NCBI GenBank assembly: GCA_900555295.1
Contig: USKN01000013.1
Coordinates: forward strand, 1 to 20,287
Direction: 5' to 3'
Length of the DNA stretch: 20,287 nucleotides
Source of the DNA: an uncultured Eubacteriales bacterium
GTDB lineage: Bacteria > Bacillota > Clostridia > UMGS1810
Position 1 is the first letter of the stretch. Each line of letters begins with the position of its first letter. The notes below the pieces were generated by a model that was not told where the DNA came from, searched no databases, and saw only the letters and a list, made by a program, of their open reading frames with translations. This document shows, piece by piece, positions 1 through 8,296 of the stretch. The position numbers and the translations under genes were made by a program.

Positions 1-1426
1 TTTTTATACCCAATATATCGATAAGTTTGTTGTACCTGCCTTTTTCGGACTTGTTTTTTGAATATTCAATATGCCAATTTACACCTATGCGCGAATATTC
101 GTCAAGCGGTTTTTTTATATTGTGTTTTATAACCGTAACGGGCATTGCATATTTTTTTATTAAAATATTGTTTAAATATATATTAATACAAAAATCGGGG
201 TGTTTTCCGTATTTTAAAGCACTTAAATCGGCGCTTAACGTTTTATTTTCAAAAGCACTTAACTGCCCCGACATTAATTCCGTATAATTTTTACCGTCGG
301 CCGAGTACTCAACCGAATAATTTTTTTGTGTGCTTTCATAATTTTTAATATTTATATCCGCATAAGCGTCATCGCCGTACAGTATGTTAAACCCGTCTTT
401 TATTTTAACATCGGCATATACGCCTATTTGTTCATCAACTGCGGGATATCCGTAAATTTCAATTTCCCTTACCCTTATTGGACGGTTTTGCGGTACAGAG
501 TCTATGGTAAGTTTAATAAACCGTGCCAATATGCTTTCATTTAATACTTTTTTATAATTATATTCATATTCTTCGCTCTCGCTTGCAAGGAGATTATAGT
601 TTTTACCGTCGGTTGAATAATATAATTTAAAACCCTCGGGACTGTCGACACCGTTTGCGGCATATCCGAAATATGCTTTAATCTCGTCAACGCAATATAT
701 ATTATTCAAATCAAAAATCAGCCAATGCTCCGATTTTCCGTAAAAAGTCCACGCACCCTTCTTATCCGCCGTTGCTTTGTTTGCCGATTGAGTGTCGCCG
801 TCAATAACTCCCGATATCAAGCCATCCTCTATGCTCGCATTTAACGTTACATTTGCATTTTGAGTTATATTAACCGTTTTGTCGTAAACCGAACATCCGT
901 ATACTTCAATTTCTCTTACTCTTATTGCACGGTTTTGCGCTGCGGCGTCCACCGTGAGCTTAATAAACCGCGCCCACATACTTTCATTTAATACTTTTGT
1001 ATAATTGTACGCATACCCCGTACCTTCGCTTATAAAAGATTTAAAGTTTTTACCGTCGGTTGAATAATACATTTTAAAACTTTCGGGACTGTCGCTCCCG
1101 TTTGAGGCATATCCGAAATATGCTTTAATTTCGTCAATACAATATACATCTCCCAAATCAACCGTAAGCCAATGCTCTGCTTTTCCGTAAAATGTCCAAG
1201 CGCCTTTTTTATCTGCCGTTGCCTTGTTTGCCGATTGGGCGTCGCCGTCAATAACTCCCAATGCCAAGCCGTCCTCTATACTTGCGCTTACCGTTACATT
1301 GGTATTTTGCGTTAAATTTAATGCCGTTTTATCATCGGCAAATATATTTTGAAAAGGCATCAGTGTAATTATAAATATACATAAAATCAATATGGTTTGT
1401 ATTTTTGTTTTTGGTTTATATCGCAT
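1..1426 (-). CDS. Secreted protein with two tandem discoidin domains and the start of a probable glycoside hydrolase domain (3' end beyond window)
   Basis: The minus strand is open for 475 codons from an ATG at 1426, behind an AAAGGAGAG ribosome binding site, to the left edge, so the C-terminus is missing. Residues 1-30 are a signal peptide (KPKTK, hydrophobic core, cleavage near IFA/DD). Residues about 36-178 and 185-327 are two near-identical F5/8 type C (discoidin, CBM32-like) domains; each carries GVIDGD, KGAWTFYGK, YFGYA, YYSTDGKN and a closing VREIE(V/I)YG. Residues about 330-440 form a beta-rich linker. The last visible stretch (RIGVNWHIEYSKNKSEKG, then LIDILGIK) resembles the first strand and helix of a TIM-barrel glycoside hydrolase. 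That is inference; the family (GH5-, GH39- or GH42-like) cannot be told here. Role inferred: extracellular enzyme held on a plant or host glycan. It is the last visible gene of the GH127 operon, 77 nt after its neighbour. Confidence 0.88.
   Translation of the reverse strand, partial: MRYKPKTKIQTILILCIFIITLMPFQNIFADDKTALNLTQNTNVTVSASIEDGLALGVIDGDAQSANKATADKKGAWTFYGKAEHWLTVDLGDVYCIDEIKAYFGYASNGSDSPESFKMYYSTDGKNFKSFISEGTGYAYNYTKVLNESMWARFIKLTVDAAAQNRAIRVREIEVYGCSVYDKTVNITQNANVTLNASIEDGLISGVIDGDTQSANKATADKKGAWTFYGKSEHWLIFDLNNIYCVDEIKAYFGYAANGVDSPEGFKLYYSTDGKNYNLLASESEEYEYNYKKVLNESILARFIKLTIDSVPQNRPIRVREIEIYGYPAVDEQIGVYADVKIKDGFNILYGDDAYADINIKNYESTQKNYSVEYSADGKNYTELMSGQLSAFENKTLSADLSALKYGKHPDFCINIYLNNILIKKYAMPVTVIKHNIKKPLDEYSRIGVNWHIEYSKNKSEKGRYNKLIDILGIK
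446..1318 (-). repeat. Tandem internal duplication of the discoidin-domain coding unit (2 x about 447 bp)
   Basis: Units at about 872-1318 and 446-871 code for the two discoidin domains of the partial gene. Equivalent sites lie 447 bp (149 codons) apart, for example the ttttaccgtcgg segment at 1048 and again at 601. Similarity is obvious at DNA level as well as protein level, so the duplication is fairly recent or kept alike by gene conversion. Confidence 0.85.
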
Positions 1427-1454
1427 AGCTTATGCCTCTCCTTTAAGTTTTAAT

Positions 1455-1485
1455 AAGGGAATGAAACATAAACTGTCATTCCCTT
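1455..1485 (-). other. Intergenic stem-loop between the two discoidin genes
   Basis: A perfect 10-bp inverted repeat (aagggaatga at 1455-1464, tcattccctt at 1476-1485) with an 11-nt loop lies between the stop of the three-discoidin gene and the start of the next gene. On the minus strand it is followed only by ATTAAAA, not a T run, so it is a poor intrinsic terminator. It may be an attenuator or mRNA-stabilising element that lowers expression of the downstream gene. Confidence 0.6.
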
Positions 1486-1503
1486 TTAAAAACATTCTGA
1501 TAA

Positions 1504-3117
1504 TTATCTTTCATATATGGGTTTCATTGTGGAAATTCCGTCCCATATAAATACCCGTTCGCCTGCCTGTGCCGATACTTTGCAGCTTGTTTGCGGAGCA
1601 AAATATTTTATTTCCTCCAAAGATACGTTATCAAGCGCATTTTCACTGTATGTTGCTTTAATTACCGCAACATTTTCAAAATTGTTTGTGTTGTTGTAAA
1701 TTGTATATTCCGCACTTGTATCTTCATTTTCGGTTTTTGAAAAATAAACCCCGTTAACCGAACCGTAAACTTCAATTTCTCTTACACGAAAATGCGCATT
1801 GGCAACATCCAAAAGCGAATTAACGGTTAAACGAACATATCTTGCCTCTGTTCCGTCCGCCGCTTTTTTTACATAATTGTAGCTGTATGCCAAAACATCC
1901 TCATCTTCTTTTGCAAATTCCGTCCAATCATCATTTCCCGTTTTTGATAATTCTATGGTAAAACTTTTCGGTTTCATAGCTCCGTCCGGGTAACCAAAAT
2001 ATCCGTTAATTTGATTAATTGAACATATTGCGCCCAAATCTATCGTTGCCGAACCAAGACTTGAATTTGACCATGCATTTGTTCCCGATGCCACTATGGT
2101 ATTGCCGTCCGTAATACCCGAAACATTATTGCTCCCCACTGTGGCACTAATCGTTACCGCTCTGCTTTGTGTAACATTGATTATGGGTTTATTAATGCCG
2201 TAAACTTCAACCTCACGCACACGTACAGCTCTTGCCGCGTCTGCTTTAGGTATGGTAAGCTTTACATACCTTGCATTTACAACTTCGTCCAATGTGTATG
2301 TATAATCAATGTCATATGATTTGTCGCCTATCTTTACAATATCCGTATAGCTTTTACCGTCTGCCGAATACGAAAAGGCAAATCCTGTATCAGGACGTTG
2401 TTCGCCGCTGTAGGGGTAACCGAAATATCCTTTAATTTGAGATATACTGTATAACGCACCCAAATCTATTATTGCATACTGCTGACCGGCGCCCCAATAC
2501 GACCACGCGCCTTTTGATGTTTCCGAAGGTTTATCGGCACTAAAATTATTACCGTCGGTAATACCTATTGACAACGCTTCTTCCAAACTTGCCGTAACGG
2601 TTTTGCCTTCTGCAAGGTTAAATCTTCCCGGCTGTGCAAATTCTCCCATTATTTCAACTTCGTTTATTCTTATTACTCTTGGCTCAGTTGACGCTGCAAT
2701 TGTAAGTTTTACATACTGCATTATTTGCGGTGCATTAAACTCTTTTATTAAATCAGAATTTGTATTGTCCGTATATGTTTGATTGGTATAATTTTCATCG
2801 TCCGACGAATATGACAAAGTAAATTCTGCCGGTATTCCGTCGCCTCCGAAATGCATATTAATATTTGATACATTATATAATCCGCCAAGGTTAATTGTGT
2901 AAGTTACCTCCGACGCAGCGTAGTATGAACTGCTGTTATCTCCGAATTGGTTTATACCGTCAATTACAGCCGATGGAATTTTTACCCACGATTGGCTTGC
3001 ACTTACGCTTGCCGCCGTATTTAATGCAACATTTTGCAGTTGTGTGCTGTCTGCCGATACGGCAAATGCCGACATTGCAAGCATACAGCAAAGTATAACC
3101 GAAATTATTTTCTTCAT
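1504..3117 (-). CDS. Secreted protein with three discoidin (F5/8 type C) domains
   Basis: 537 residues, starting at an ATG with a GGGAGGTAATATAAA leader. Residues 1-22 are a signal peptide (MKKIISVILCCMLAMSAFAVSA). Three discoidin/CBM32-like domains follow at about 28-158, 167-307 and 314-452; each has a VIDG or ITDG(N) motif, an IDLG or INLG strand, YFGYP (HFGGD in the first), a YVKLT or YVRLT strand and a closing VEVYG-like strand. The first is the most divergent. The last 80 residues form a separate beta domain ending near VFIWDGISTMKP; a similar F-x-W-x(5)-M-x-P ending occurs in many secreted clostridial polysaccharide-acting proteins. No catalytic domain is visible. Inferred role: cell-surface or released glycan-binding protein presenting substrate to the binding protein encoded 32 nt upstream. 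No sortase motif, S-layer homology domain or dockerin is seen, so its attachment is unclear. Confidence 0.9.
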   Translation of the reverse strand: MKKIISVILCCMLAMSAFAVSADSTQLQNVALNTAASVSASQSWVKIPSAVIDGINQFGDNSSSYYAASEVTYTINLGGLYNVSNINMHFGGDGIPAEFTLSYSSDDENYTNQTYTDNTNSDLIKEFNAPQIMQYVKLTIAASTEPRVIRINEVEIMGEFAQPGRFNLAEGKTVTASLEEALSIGITDGNNFSADKPSETSKGAWSYWGAGQQYAIIDLGALYSISQIKGYFGYPYSGEQRPDTGFAFSYSADGKSYTDIVKIGDKSYDIDYTYTLDEVVNARYVKLTIPKADAARAVRVREVEVYGINKPIINVTQSRAVTISATVGSNNVSGITDGNTIVASGTNAWSNSSLGSATIDLGAICSINQINGYFGYPDGAMKPKSFTIELSKTGNDDWTEFAKEDEDVLAYSYNYVKKAADGTEARYVRLTVNSLLDVANAHFRVREIEVYGSVNGVYFSKTENEDTSAEYTIYNNTNNFENVAVIKATYSENALDNVSLEEIKYFAPQTSCKVSAQAGERVFIWDGISTMKPIYER

Positions 3118-3149
3118 TTTATATTACCTCCCAATCATTTTTAACTAAA

Positions 3150-4571
3150 TTAATAGTCTATATTATCAAGATAATTTTGTTGAAAATCCGTTTGTGCCTT
3201 TTTAATTAATGACGCAGGGTCAGCATTTTTGTCGGTAAGTACCGCCTGAATACAAGCGTCCAACACTCCGTAAAGTTCCTGTGCGCATACAGGTTCTTCG
3301 GCGCGCAGTTCACAATCGCCCAAATCCTGCATAAAGTCGTTGTAAAGTTTTACGTGATTAATATTAATGTTTTTGTTTTCATCTATTTTATCGCTTTCGT
3401 ATTTAACAGCCTCGGTATCCGATTTCCATACCTTAAACGATTTAATACCAACAACCTGATTTTCGGAAAGTCTTTTTTCTATTTCGGCGTCAACGTTTAA
3501 TTTATACTCATCTGTCGCCTTAAATGTATTGTTTGTCATAAGCCAGCGCATACCTGCGTCAATCTGGTCTTTGGTTACGTCTTTGGGCATTGAATACACA
3601 CCGCCCGTTAAAAGTGTTACGTGGCGTTTTGGTCCTTTCGGCATAGCCATAAGGCCTATCATTTGCGGGTCTGTTTTATAGCTCGAAAGCTTTGTGCCTA
3701 CACCGCCCGCCTCTATCATCATACCGGCATTGCCGATAGCATAGTTTTTCATATATTCGGCATAGTCTATAAGCGTATTGTCGGGTAAAACATTATACTT
3801 CCATTTTAAGTCTTTTACATATTGGAGTGCGGCAATTGTTTCGGGTGTGTCAAATATTGCTTTCCACTTTCCGTCTTTATCCTGCTCCATAAAATCCGCA
3901 CCAAACGACCACGCAAGCGCCGTAAATATCCAGCCGCCGTTATTTGCCGATGTAGGGAACATAAAACCGGGTTTACCCGTTGCTTCTTTAATTTTTACGG
4001 CAAACTGTGCAACTTCATCCCAATCTTTCGGTTGTTTCGGCGTTCCGTCAGCATTCATAAGCCCGGCCTTTTCAAACAACTGTGTGTTATATACCAATCC
4101 CAAAACAGCGGCATAGTTTGGATAACCGTATATTTTGCCGTCTTTTTTTATAATTTTTAATACCTCGTCGTTAATTTTATCAAAAGCGTCGTATTTTTTT
4201 AATGCTTCGGTAAGGTCTGCCGCATATCCTGCCGATATAACCTGCCCCACTTCGGTAAAATACGTGTTGAATATTGTGGGGAGCTGTCCGCCCGCCGCTT
4301 TGGCGTAAAACGATTTTAAGTCAAACTGCCAGGCGCTCGGTTCAATTACAACATCTTTGTTTGCCTCTTCAAATCTTGCTTTTCGCTCTTCAATTTTATC
4401 GAGTGCAACTCCCTCTTTTTGAGGCCATCCGCCAACGCTTATTATTGTTCTTCCTTGCTCATCTTTATCATTTTTATTGTTGCCGCAGCCCGAAAAGCCG
4501 CACACAACAACAGATAAAGCTACTGCAACAGCGATAAAGCGCTTACCCGGTTTAAATAGTTTTTTGTTCAT
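3150..4571 (-). CDS. ABC transporter sugar-binding lipoprotein (extracellular solute-binding protein, family 1)
   Basis: Substrate-binding subunit of a carbohydrate ABC importer, anchored in the membrane as a lipoprotein. The chosen start (MNKKLFKP, 473 residues) sits 9 nt after GAAGGAG; an in-frame ATG at 4610 would add 13 residues but lies inside the upstream gene without a site of its own. Residues 1-28 form a lipoprotein signal with lipobox FSGC, lipidated Cys29, followed by a charged GNNKNDKDEQ linker. The body has features of the family: VGGWP near the start, a YAAVLGLVYNTQLFEKAGL strand-helix, DWDEVAQFA and the late MRWLM(T)NN helix. The first 20 nt overlap the 3' end of the GH127 gene, implying translational coupling. 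The ligand is probably the oligosaccharide cleaved by the GH127 enzyme. The permeases and ATPase are not adjacent, so it must use components from elsewhere, possibly with a shared MsmK-type ATPase. Confidence 0.93.
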   Translation of the reverse strand: MNKKLFKPGKRFIAVAVALSVVVCGFSGCGNNKNDKDEQGRTIISVGGWPQKEGVALDKIEERKARFEEANKDVVIEPSAWQFDLKSFYAKAAGGQLPTIFNTYFTEVGQVISAGYAADLTEALKKYDAFDKINDEVLKIIKKDGKIYGYPNYAAVLGLVYNTQLFEKAGLMNADGTPKQPKDWDEVAQFAVKIKEATGKPGFMFPTSANNGGWIFTALAWSFGADFMEQDKDGKWKAIFDTPETIAALQYVKDLKWKYNVLPDNTLIDYAEYMKNYAIGNAGMMIEAGGVGTKLSSYKTDPQMIGLMAMPKGPKRHVTLLTGGVYSMPKDVTKDQIDAGMRWLMTNNTFKATDEYKLNVDAEIEKRLSENQVVGIKSFKVWKSDTEAVKYESDKIDENKNININHVKLYNDFMQDLGDCELRAEEPVCAQELYGVLDACIQAVLTDKNADPASLIKKAQTDFQQNYLDNIDY

Positions 4572-6429
4572 TTGCATTCTCTCCTTCTTTATTTTTAATT
4601 TTACCTGCATTAATCCAAACTCTCATCTCGCTGTCGCCCCTGTTGGCAAATGTGTAATACGGTATAAGCCGTATTTTGCAAGGTGTTGATTTATTGTTAA
4701 ACTTTGAATAAAGTTTGGTTTGCTTTTCTTTGCGTTCGCCGTCGGCGTAAAGTGCATATAATTGTGATAATTCGTCTTTTTGTTCCGTTATTACGGTATT
4801 CGGCGATATGTATATATCACCCAAATTATCTCCGTTGTCAGCCGCCTCAATACAATATACAACAGGTCCGCGCATAACAGCTGCACAGCCGTTGTCGGCA
4901 CAAACGTCCGATGCCGCACTCATAAGACAGGGTTTCATTTCAAATTCAATTTCAATATCGCCGTTTGTTTCAAAATACATATAACCGTTTTTTATGCCGT
5001 ACGGTAAATCGCAAATAACATTTTCGCACCATTCGGGTCGTCTTATTGCAATTTTACGGCTGCCGTTATACAATATTTTTATTTTGCCGTTAAGCGGATA
5101 ATCGGTTTTTACCGTAAGCATATCGCCGTCTATATCCGCGGTACTGTCCATATATTGGTGTATGTACAATGTATTGTCGTCAACCGAATAAAGATAATCG
5201 CCTATTGACGCAAAAAATCTGTTAATATTCGGCGGACAGCACGAACACTCAAATATTTCAACCCTTTGACGTATGGGACGTCTGCGTTTGTACTCCTCCA
5301 TAAATTTATTTTCTCTGTCGGTAAGCTTTGGTTCTATCAACAACGGGTTTTCGTAAAAAAATGATGTCCCTTGTACCGATACTCCCGATATTATACCGTT
5401 ATATATAACTTTTTCTATTATGTCGGAATACTTTGAATTAATTTCGCATTTAAGCATTCTGTTTGCAAACATTGCAAGGCTTATTGCGGCGCACGTTTCG
5501 TTATATGCTTCGGCATTGGGCAAATCATAATCTGCCGTAAAACATTCTTTTATATACGACGAACCTATACCGCCCGTTATGTACATTCTTTTATTTACCA
5601 TACTGTCAAACAGCCTTTGGCAAGCCAAAAAAAGTTTTTTGTCGTTATTTATTCTTGCAAGGTCCGCCATAGCGCAGTACATATAACACGCTCTCACCGA
5701 GTGTCCCACAGCGTCTGTTTGCTCCCGTACGGGTAAATGGCTTTGGTCGTATGCTCTTTGCTCGTATGTTTCGTTATTTTTAAAATCTTTTGTATTGTCC
5801 TTATCGCCGCGGTTATCTATAAAAAATTCGGCAAGATGCAAATACTTTGCGTTTTTTGTTTCCTCAAAAAGCCTTACAAGCGCAAGCTCTATTTCCTGAT
5901 GCCCGGGAGTTGTAAACGACGCGCTTTTATCTTCAACAAAAACCTTATATATACAGTCGGCATATTCCGTCATATAGCGCAAAAACTCATCTTTGCCCGT
6001 TGCTCTTTTATATGCTATTGCCGCCTCTATAAGATGACCTGCGCAATAAAGCTCGTGATTGCGGCGGTTGGTCCACTTCATTCCTTTTTCGCAAACGGTA
6101 TAGTATATATTAAAATATCCGTCGCTCTGTCGGTTTTTGCCTATAAGGCTTACAAGTTTATCTATAAACGGTTCAAGTTCACGGTTTTCTCCGTTTATCA
6201 TACTGTACGATACACCCTCAATCCATTTTGCCACATCCGAATCCCAAAAAAAGTGCGGTTTGTTTTTCATATTTTCCGTCCACTTAAACTCAAATGCGTC
6301 AAACCTGCCCGTATCGGTAAATCTGTCTTTAACCGCATATATGGTTTTTTCGGCATTGCGTTTTTGAAGTGTGTGCCATAGCCCTGATTTAATTATAATA
6401 TTTTTGAAAGAAATCTCACTTATTCGCAT
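4552..6429 (-). CDS. GH127-family (DUF1680) glycoside hydrolase, probable beta-L-arabinofuranosidase
   Basis: About 625 residues with no signal peptide, so cytoplasmic. Family signatures are seen in order: HFFWDSDVAKWIEG, QSDGYFNIYY, HELYCAGHLIEAA, PVREQTDAVGHSVRACY, ITGGIGS, AYNETCAA and ECSCCPPN. In the founding enzyme HypBA1 of Bifidobacterium longum the zinc and catalytic residues are Glu322, Glu338, Cys340, Cys417 and Cys418. Counting from the ATG start, the matching residues are Glu295, Glu311, Cys313, Cys397 and Cys398, with the Glu-Glu (16) and Glu-Cys (2) spacing kept, so the enzyme should be active. Expected reaction: release of L-arabinofuranose from beta-linked oligosaccharides. 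Some GH127 members instead act on aceric acid in rhamnogalacturonan II, so the substrate is not certain. Start: a TTG at 6435 lies 5 nt after GGGAG and an ATG at 6429 lies 11 nt after it; the ATG is preferred but either is possible. It is the first gene of the minus-strand operon. Confidence 0.93.
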   Translation of the reverse strand: MRISEISFKNIIIKSGLWHTLQKRNAEKTIYAVKDRFTDTGRFDAFEFKWTENMKNKPHFFWDSDVAKWIEGVSYSMINGENRELEPFIDKLVSLIGKNRQSDGYFNIYYTVCEKGMKWTNRRNHELYCAGHLIEAAIAYKRATGKDEFLRYMTEYADCIYKVFVEDKSASFTTPGHQEIELALVRLFEETKNAKYLHLAEFFIDNRGDKDNTKDFKNNETYEQRAYDQSHLPVREQTDAVGHSVRACYMYCAMADLARINNDKKLFLACQRLFDSMVNKRMYITGGIGSSYIKECFTADYDLPNAEAYNETCAAISLAMFANRMLKCEINSKYSDIIEKVIYNGIISGVSVQGTSFFYENPLLIEPKLTDRENKFMEEYKRRRPIRQRVEIFECSCCPPNINRFFASIGDYLYSVDDNTLYIHQYMDSTADIDGDMLTVKTDYPLNGKIKILYNGSRKIAIRRPEWCENVICDLPYGIKNGYMYFETNGDIEIEFEMKPCLMSAASDVCADNGCAAVMRGPVVYCIEAADNGDNLGDIYISPNTVITEQKDELSQLYALYADGERKEKQTKLYSKFNNKSTPCKIRLIPYYTFANRGDSEMRVWINAGKIKNKEGENANEQKTI

Positions 6430-6486
6430 TTTCAAGTACTCTCCCGTTATTTATCTATGTTGTCCAATTATTTTTATCAAAAAATT

Positions 6487-6599
6487 AACTTGTTGTACAT
6501 CAACAATCGTCAACTTGTAATTTTTACCAAATATATATTGACTTTTTGTAACATTTAATGTATACTATTAATGATTACAAATTAATTATACATTGTAAT
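6487..6599. promoter_or_regulatory. Candidate operator cluster in the divergent GH127 / AraC regulator region
   Basis: The 206-221 nt between the two divergent genes hold several repeated half-sites. TTGTTG-N5-CAACAA is an inverted repeat at 6490-6506. AACTTGT occurs as a direct repeat at 6487-6493 and 6512-6518. TTGTAA occurs at 6515-6520 and 6546-6551, 31 bp (about three helical turns) apart. ATTACAA-N12-TTGTAAT is an inverted repeat at 6574-6599, just after the regulator's probable transcription start. No good sigma-A promoter was found toward the GH127 operon, which fits dependence on an activator bound here. That the neighbouring AraC-family protein binds these sites is inference. Confidence 0.45.
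6538..6566 (+). promoter_or_regulatory. Sigma-A-type promoter for the cupin AraC-family regulator
   Basis: TTGACT (6538-6543), a 17-nt spacer and TATACT (6561-6566), reading toward the AraC-family gene. Expected transcription start near 6573, giving a leader of about 65-80 nt. The repeats around and just downstream of it suggest autoregulation. Confidence 0.7.
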
Positions 6600-6650
6600 G
6601 CATTTATTTTCAAGACCTAAAATTATGTAAAAAAAGTGAGAAAAAGAGAT

Positions 6651-7436
6651 ATGATTATTACAGATGAATTTAAATTGGAATATGTTTATTCGGGATTGTT
6701 TTCAACCGATAAAAATTGGGTACATCCCAAAAAGACCGAAACAACATACGAAATAATTTATGCCGTATCGGGTGATATATTTATTGAGGAAAAAGAAAGA
6801 AAATATCATTTGCGCCAAAACGATTTAATTATATTGGAACCGCATACCGAACATTTTGGCTATCTTGAAAGCACACCTCCCGTATCCTTTTATTGGATTC
6901 ATTTTAATATAAGCAACTTCGGCAAAGCGCAAATACCCATACGCTACGTACAAAATTATACCGACTCGTTCAGCTTTAAAAACCTGCTGCACACCGCCAA
7001 TAACCCTATGTATCCGAGCGGTTCGGCAGAAGCGCTTTTGCTTACAATACTTAATAATCTGTCGTTTTTTACACGCCGTTTTTCGGAAAGCGAAAACAAA
7101 ATGATTAATGACGCAGCCGAATGGATAAGAATAAACAGCGCAAGCAAAAAAATATATACGGAAGATGTTGCCGCAAGGTACGGTATGAACCCGCAGTATT
7201 TTTCCAAGCTTTTTAAAAAGCGCTATAATACGGGGCTTAAAGAATATATTTGTATTGAAAGGTTAAATGCCGCCAAAAATTTACTTTGCAACACCAACCA
7301 ATCCATAAAACAAATAGCGGCAATTATGGATTTTACAAATGAAAACGAATTTATAAATTATTTTAAATATCATCAAAAAAAGAGTCCGCAAAAATTTCGC
7401 AACTCTTTTTCACGAATACACATGAATAATAAATAA
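6651..7436 (+). CDS. AraC-family transcriptional regulator with N-terminal cupin sensor
   Basis: 261 residues from the ATG at 6651. An in-frame GTG at 6636 would add five residues; neither has a strong ribosome binding site, and the ATG has only a weak GTGAG or AGAG upstream. The N-terminal half (about 1-140) is an AraC-type cupin: YEIIYAVSGD, a LRQNDLIILEPHTEHFG turn and FYWIHFNI are typical of sugar-sensing AraC proteins. The C-terminal 100 residues hold two helix-turn-helix motifs: IYTEDVAARYGMNPQYFSKL, then SIKQIAAIMDFTNENEFINY followed by KKSPQKFR. It is divergent from the GH127 operon and the likely activator of it (inference from position and the operator-like repeats between them). 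It converges on the PocR-type regulator with 1 nt between stop codons and no room for a terminator, so transcripts may overlap. Confidence 0.93.
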   Translation: MIITDEFKLEYVYSGLFSTDKNWVHPKKTETTYEIIYAVSGDIFIEEKERKYHLRQNDLIILEPHTEHFGYLESTPPVSFYWIHFNISNFGKAQIPIRYVQNYTDSFSFKNLLHTANNPMYPSGSAEALLLTILNNLSFFTRRFSESENKMINDAAEWIRINSASKKIYTEDVAARYGMNPQYFSKLFKKRYNTGLKEYICIERLNAAKNLLCNTNQSIKQIAAIMDFTNENEFINYFKYHQKKSPQKFRNSFSRIHMNNK

Positions 7437-7437
7437 G

Positions 7438-8247
7438 TTAATTTTGCCTTATTTTATGCGGCGATACTTTATACTGCTTTTTAAATATTCGGCTAAAATA
7501 GTTGTAGTCCGAAAAACCCGACTGCTGTGCCGCATCCGACACCGAATAATCACCCGTCTTTAAAAGCGCTTTGGCATATTCAAGGCGCTTTTTGCGTATG
7601 TATGCCGAAACACCCATACCGCAGTCCGCTTTAAACGTATCATACAGTTTTGTGCGGCTCACATCGGCATATGCGCATATATCGCATATTTTTATTTCCT
7701 CCGTAAGGTGCTGTTTTATATATTCCTTGGCAAGGTGTGTTATCCTGCCTGTTTCGGGCTGTACCATCTCTTTTAGCAATATATAATTTGTACATATTTC
7801 AAGAAGCTGTGCGGCAGCGCTTATTTGCTCGCAGCTCCTGTATTTTATTCCCTTTTCGGTACAATTTATGTTATACATTTTATTTACGTTTGCAACAAAA
7901 TTCGCAAGCTCACGTCTGTCACGCAAATCGGTAATTTGCCCAAACATCATATACCCTATTATTTTGTTGTGGTCTTTAAGCGGAATGGTTGCCTCGGTAA
8001 GCCCCGCGTGGCATTTATATATGTATACGTTTCCGTCGTTTGCACATTTTTTAAATGCGTTGTTATCGCTTTGGGCGCATTTTTTTTTAAGTGCGTCAAG
8101 CGATTTTATTTCACGACAAAATCTGCACGGCTTTTGGGGATATGATATTACCTCGCAAAAATTTTCGTCAAACACAACTATACGTATACCCGACAAATTA
8201 TAAAACAACCTTAATATATTGTTAAGCTCCTGTGTATTTAATTTCAA
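7438..8247 (-). CDS. AraC-family regulator with PocR sensory domain
   Basis: 269 residues. The start is a TTG at 8247, preceded by AAAGGCGGG; no ATG occurs near, and the first residues already belong to the sensor domain, so TTG is well supported. Residues about 5-150 are a PocR-type ligand-binding domain: LSGIRIVVFDENF, the cysteine series Cys41, Cys44, Cys57, Cys68 and Cys79, the conserved YKCHAGLTEATIPL strand and IIGYMMFGQ. PocR domains bind small organic ligands in clostridial and enteric regulators; the cysteines could add redox or metal sensitivity (inference). Residues about 165-269 are a double helix-turn-helix: IKICDICAYADVSRTKLYDT and SVSDAAQQSGFSDYNYFSRI, ending in YKVSPHKIR. It is divergent from the isomerase-kinase-aldolase operon, which it probably controls. 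Confidence 0.93.
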   Translation of the reverse strand: MKLNTQELNNILRLFYNLSGIRIVVFDENFCEVISYPQKPCRFCREIKSLDALKKKCAQSDNNAFKKCANDGNVYIYKCHAGLTEATIPLKDHNKIIGYMMFGQITDLRDRRELANFVANVNKMYNINCTEKGIKYRSCEQISAAAQLLEICTNYILLKEMVQPETGRITHLAKEYIKQHLTEEIKICDICAYADVSRTKLYDTFKADCGMGVSAYIRKKRLEYAKALLKTGDYSVSDAAQQSGFSDYNYFSRIFKKQYKVSPHKIRQN

Positions 8248-8296
8248 AAAAATCCCGCCTTTCGGACAAATTTACAATTTTAAAGATAAATTTAAC

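Noticed and set aside
446..1318. Repeated segments as a possible mobile element or CRISPR-like array
   Set aside because: There are just two 447-bp units in frame within one gene, each coding for a complete discoidin domain; this is a domain duplication.
1455..1485. Intergenic hairpin as an operon-ending terminator
   Set aside because: No T run follows on the minus strand and the next gene has the same orientation, related content and no visible promoter, so it is listed as a stem-loop only.
4572..4610. Upstream ATG giving a 13-residue longer sugar-binding lipoprotein
   Set aside because: The good GAAGGAG site lies after this ATG and before MNKK, and the longer form would put a charged segment ahead of the lipoprotein signal.
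6636..6650. GTG start for the cupin AraC regulator, adding five residues
   Set aside because: Only an A/T stretch precedes the GTG; the ATG at 6651 has at least a weak purine-rich site and gives a normal family N-terminus.
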